Of a DNA stretch of 8,936 nucleotides, positions 6,747 to 8,936 are shown piece after piece (within the stretch, counting starts at the first letter, position 1; each line of letters starts with the position of its first letter). The stretch lies in assembly GCA_913775215.1 (NCBI GenBank), contig CAJYKO010000062.1:1-8936 (forward strand). The letters are read 5' to 3'. The translations under genes were made by a program, and so were the position numbers. This DNA is from an uncultured Devosia sp. GTDB taxonomy: Bacteria; Pseudomonadota; Alphaproteobacteria; Rhizobiales; Devosiaceae. A model generated the notes under the pieces. That model did no database searches and had not been told where the DNA came from. It saw nothing but the letters and a program-made list of their open reading frames with translations.

Positions 6747-6765
6747 CGGAGGTTACTAAACTCCG
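6747..6765. promoter_or_regulatory. Small dyad in the divergent intergenic region
   Basis: CGGAG (6747-6751) and CTCCG (6761-6765) form a perfect 5-bp inverted repeat around a 9-base AT-rich centre. It lies between the candidate regulator promoters and could be an operator half-site pair, but so short a dyad may be chance. Confidence 0.2.
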
Positions 6766-6788
6766 AATAGGCGACAAACTGGCTTAGA

Positions 6789-6821
6789 GGAACATTAACC
6801 CTAATCATCGATAAACGTTCC
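6789..6821 (-). promoter_or_regulatory. GGAAC inverted repeat; possible EcfG-type promoter toward the response regulator
   Basis: GGAACATT (6789-6796) and AACGTTCC (6814-6821) form an 8-bp inverted repeat with one mismatch and a 17-base centre. On the minus strand GGAAC (6821-6817), 16 bases, then GGTT (6800-6797) resembles the alphaproteobacterial general-stress sigma EcfG promoter (GGAAC, 16-17 bases, CGTT-like). Transcription would run toward the response regulator with a leader of about 150 bases. The plus strand has no matching -10 at the right distance. It could instead be an operator for the outer-membrane gene that starts 33 bases further on. Confidence 0.35.
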
Positions 6822-6841
6822 ACGATCCAACAGGTGCGGAC

Positions 6842-6847
6842 GGGGAG
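6842..6847 (+). promoter_or_regulatory. Strong Shine-Dalgarno of the outer-membrane protein gene
   Basis: GGGGAG lies 6 bases before ATG 6854. It decides for ATG 6854 over the adjacent in-frame GTG at 6851, which would be only 3 bases away from it. It is the best ribosome site in the window and fits high expression of an envelope protein. Confidence 0.7.
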
Positions 6848-6853
6848 TGTGTG

Positions 6854-7822
6854 ATGAAGCTTTATGCAGCAGGTATTCTGGCAAGCCTTGCGACAATCTC
6901 ATCCGCTTCGGTCTTAGCCGCTGACTATGGCGCATTGCCGCCGCTGCGCCCCGCCTACCCGCAACAGTGGGAAACGCCGGTCAGCGATCCACTTCGGATC
7001 GAGCTTGGCGTTCGCTATTGGTATTCGATCGGCAAGCAGGAACACCAGATCGGGTCCTTCAACCAGACCACCGACAGCAAGAGCCATGTCGGTGAAGTTT
7101 TTGCTCGCATCGAAGATCACGAGACCCGATCGTACCTCGAAGCCTTTGGTGGCTATGGCGTCGCGCACGACGGCACCTACACCACCAACGGTACGACCCA
7201 ATCCCTGCCGGCCTATCGCCTCGGCTATGCCGGCGCCGACTTTGCCTATCTTCCTTTTGGCGGAGAGAGCGTCGGGCTCGGATTTGTGACTGGCTATCAA
7301 TACACCAATGATAGTCCAGATACGGGCCGAGCAAATTTCTATACTGGAGGCTCGACCCAGGTCGGCGGCCTGTACCAACTCTCCGGTGGCAACAGCCAGA
7401 TCAATAATTTCGAGTTCCACCAGCTCAAGCTCGGCCTCGCGACCAAGTTCGATACTGGTAGCTTCGATATCCTTGGTGAAGCAGCGGCTATTCCATATTC
7501 ATGGGTCACAGGCACTTACGGCGCTTTGCAGACCGTCAACAACACCACCACTTCCGGCCAAGGCTCCGCAGCCGCCGTGAACGGCCACGCCTACGGCGCA
7601 ACCGGCAAACTGATGGTTGGCTTCAAGCCTACAGAGAATCTCGCCATTCGCGTCGGTGGTCGAGCCACCTATCTGACCGGCGAGTACGATGTGACGTACC
7701 GGACCTACAGCATCCCCAACACTACAAGTTCGGCTGTCGCGCAGCAGAACTACATCGTCGAGCACAACCCCTTCTCCATGCTCCGCTATGGTGCATTGCT
7801 CGAAGTGGCCGGCAGCTTCTAA
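6854..7822 (+). CDS. Predicted outer-membrane beta-barrel protein
   Basis: 322 residues. The N-terminus is a signal peptide (MKLYAAGILASLATISSAS, cleavage probably after VLA at residue 22), giving a mature start ADYGALPPL like rhizobial Omp25/porin-type proteins. The mature part alternates short aromatic and aliphatic strands (RIELGVRYWYS, SYLEAFGGYG, AGADFAYLPFG, GLGFVTGYQY, LKLGLATKF, GKLMVGFKP, LAIRVGGRATYL, YGALLEVAGSF) with polar Asn/Thr/Ser/Gly-rich loops. It has no cysteine and ends in phenylalanine, as expected for a substrate of the BAM assembly machinery. I recognise the fold type and an alphaproteobacterial 'outer membrane beta-barrel' resemblance, but not a specific function; pore, adhesin or structural roles are all open. 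It is divergent from the response regulator and shares its upstream region. No T-tract terminator follows. Confidence 0.82.
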   Translation: MKLYAAGILASLATISSASVLAADYGALPPLRPAYPQQWETPVSDPLRIELGVRYWYSIGKQEHQIGSFNQTTDSKSHVGEVFARIEDHETRSYLEAFGGYGVAHDGTYTTNGTTQSLPAYRLGYAGADFAYLPFGGESVGLGFVTGYQYTNDSPDTGRANFYTGGSTQVGGLYQLSGGNSQINNFEFHQLKLGLATKFDTGSFDILGEAAAIPYSWVTGTYGALQTVNNTTTSGQGSAAAVNGHAYGATGKLMVGFKPTENLAIRVGGRATYLTGEYDVTYRTYSIPNTTSSAVAQQNYIVEHNPFSMLRYGALLEVAGSF

Positions 7823-7835
7823 TCAGCCAGGGTGC

Positions 7836-7864
7836 TTGCTCTCGAAGGGGCCAGCGGCTAAGTC
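7836..7864 (+). promoter_or_regulatory. Weak candidate nadE promoter
   Basis: GCTAAGTC (7857-7864) matches 7 of 8 positions of the GCTANAWC -10 consensus. The only -35-like sequence at proper distance is TTGCTCT (7836-7842), which shares just TTG. A start near 7870 would put the GC-rich hairpins in the nadE leader. Confidence 0.28.
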
Positions 7865-7866
7865 TT

Positions 7867-7897
7867 GCCCGCGTTCGGCCGCGGGCCGGGCGGCCCG
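7867..7897 (+). other. Two mutually exclusive GC-rich hairpins upstream of nadE
   Basis: Hairpin A pairs GCCCGCG (7867-7873) with CGCGGGC (7880-7886) around a TTCGGC loop. Hairpin B pairs CGGGCC (7882-7887) with GGCCCG (7892-7897) around GGGC. They share bases 7882-7886 and cannot form together. There is no T-run directly after (only TATTCTTTA further on), so this is a poor intrinsic terminator. It may be the 3' end of the outer-membrane gene transcript or a structured nadE leader. Confidence 0.4.
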
Positions 7898-7920
7898 TCC
7901 ATATTCTTTAGGCAGCTTCC

Positions 7921-8936
7921 GTGACCGACCAGCTCAGAATTGCGCTCGCCCAGCTCAATCCCAAGGTCGGTGACCTTCAAGGCAACCTCGCACTGGCCCA
8001 AAAAGCCCTGGCCGATGCCGCTGCGGCCAAAGCCGACATCCTCATGCTTTCCGAGCTGTTCCTGACTGGCTATTTTCCGGACGATCTGCTCTTTAAGGCG
8101 CAGTTCCTCGCCGATGCTAAGGCCGCAGCCGAGGCGCTCGTCGCCGATACGGTCGGTACAGGCGTCACCCTCATCCTGCCGACGATCTGGCAGGAAAACG
8201 CCAATCTCCACAATGCCGTGCTGGTGGCGGAGAACGGCGAAATCATCGCCAAGCGCTTCAAGCGCGAGCTGCCCAATACCGACGTCTTTTACGAGAAGCG
8301 CTATTTTACCGCCGGCCCACTGCCGTTTCCCGTCACCATCAAGGGCGTCTCGGTCGGCATCCCGATCTGCGAAGACATCTGGCATCCCTGGGTCTGCGAA
8401 CACCTTGTGCGTGAAGGCGCCGAAATCCTTCTCTGCCCCAATGGGTCGCCCTATTGGACCAACAAGCAGCACATCCGCAAGGAATTGGTCCGCAAGCACG
8501 CCCTCGAGTTCGGTGTCCCGCTGCTCTATCTCAACCAGGTCGGCGGCCAGGACGAACTGGTCTATGATGGCGCCTCCTTCGCCATCGCTCCCGGCGACAA
8601 GCTGGTCCTTCAGGGCAAGAGCTTCGAGACCGATTTCATCGTTTCGGATTGGACGTTGGGCACCGATGGCTGGACCTGCACCAATGGCCGCGTCGAAAAT
8701 CTGAGCTCGGTGGAGGAAGCCCCCTGGCGTGCCGCTGTTCTCGGCCTTCGCGACTATGTTTTCAAAAACGGATTTAGCCACGTCGTGCTGGGCCTCTCGG
8801 GCGGCATCGACAGCGCCGTCGTCGCCGCCATGGCTGTTGATGCCTTCGGACCCGAAAAGGTCCACTGCATTATGCTGCCCTATCGCTACACTTCCGAAGA
8901 CAGCCTTCGCGACGCCAAGGACTGCGCCGCCCGGCT
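7921..8936 (+). CDS. nadE: Glutamine-dependent NAD+ synthetase, 3' end beyond window
   Basis: Makes NAD+ from deamido-NAD+ and ATP, taking ammonia from glutamine through a fused amidase domain; last step of NAD+ synthesis, cytoplasmic. 338 complete codons are visible of roughly 550 expected. The N-terminal nitrilase-type domain (1 to about 255) has the catalytic triad Glu45 (MLSELFLTGY), Lys114 (FKRELPN) and Cys150 (PICEDIW). The synthetase domain starts near 270, with the ATP-pyrophosphatase loop LGLSGGIDSA (290-299). The reading continues to the last base with no stop. Start is GTG 7921: an in-frame TAG at 7909-7911 leaves no earlier start, and the family's conserved first strand (LRIALAQLNPKVGD) begins five residues later. 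The ribosome site (TAGG about 8 bases upstream) is weak, which together with GTG suggests modest translation. The presence of the amidase domain distinguishes it from the short ammonia-only NadE. Confidence 0.95.
   Translation, partial: MTDQLRIALAQLNPKVGDLQGNLALAQKALADAAAAKADILMLSELFLTGYFPDDLLFKAQFLADAKAAAEALVADTVGTGVTLILPTIWQENANLHNAVLVAENGEIIAKRFKRELPNTDVFYEKRYFTAGPLPFPVTIKGVSVGIPICEDIWHPWVCEHLVREGAEILLCPNGSPYWTNKQHIRKELVRKHALEFGVPLLYLNQVGGQDELVYDGASFAIAPGDKLVLQGKSFETDFIVSDWTLGTDGWTCTNGRVENLSSVEEAPWRAAVLGLRDYVFKNGFSHVVLGLSGGIDSAVVAAMAVDAFGPEKVHCIMLPYRYTSEDSLRDAKDCAAR

Noticed and set aside
6789..6819. Plus-strand EcfG-type promoter (GGAAC to CGTT) for the outer-membrane gene
   Set aside because: The spacer between GGAAC (6789-6793) and CGTT (6816-6819) is 22 bases, too long for the 16-17-base requirement.
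7858..8865. 335-codon open frame on the minus strand opposite nadE
   Set aside because: The plus strand has an uninterrupted NAD+ synthetase frame with the full catalytic triad and SGGIDS loop. The minus frame has no domain and starts and ends without gene signals.

Overview
The window looks like ordinary chromosomal DNA of an alphaproteobacterium, most likely of the order Hyphomicrobiales (Rhizobiales) and possibly Devosia-like. This rests on high GC content with C/G-rich third codon positions, an HWE-family histidine kinase (a family concentrated in Alphaproteobacteria), a class II DAHP synthase, an Omp25-like barrel protein, and promoter-like elements resembling the alphaproteobacterial TTGACGS / GCTANAWC consensus. 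Genus-level placement is inference only. No phage, insertion sequence, CRISPR, tRNA or rRNA signal was seen.

Layout. Bases 1-1186 (+) carry the 3' part of rpiA (ribose-5-phosphate isomerase A) and a small secreted DUF2059 protein, closed by a strong intrinsic terminator. Its T-tract runs directly into a candidate promoter for gor (glutathione reductase, 1291-2667, +). A short gap with a hairpin and a candidate promoter leads to the class II DAHP synthase gene (2757-4133, +), which is followed by a clear terminator. Bases 4248-6173 (+) encode a soluble three-PAS HWE-family sensor histidine kinase. It converges on a single-domain response regulator (6211-6636, -), and a perfect hairpin spans the kinase stop codon between them. 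A 217-bp divergent intergenic region with several candidate regulatory elements separates the regulator from an outer-membrane beta-barrel protein (6854-7822, +). A GC-rich gap with mutually exclusive hairpins precedes nadE (glutamine-dependent NAD+ synthetase, GTG start at 7921, cut by the window end).

Function. The metabolic genes cover central functions: RpiA in the pentose phosphate pathway, Gor in NADPH-dependent thiol redox, DAHP synthase drawing on erythrose-4-phosphate and PEP for aromatic synthesis, and NadE in NAD+ synthesis. The accessory-looking part is the kinase / regulator / outer-membrane segment (about 4.2-7.8 kb). It reads as a local signal-transduction pair next to an envelope protein. 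An EcfG-like promoter candidate upstream of the regulator suggests, without proving, a link to the alphaproteobacterial general stress response. I found no convincing wholly new system; the kinase/regulator segment and its intergenic region most deserve a second look.
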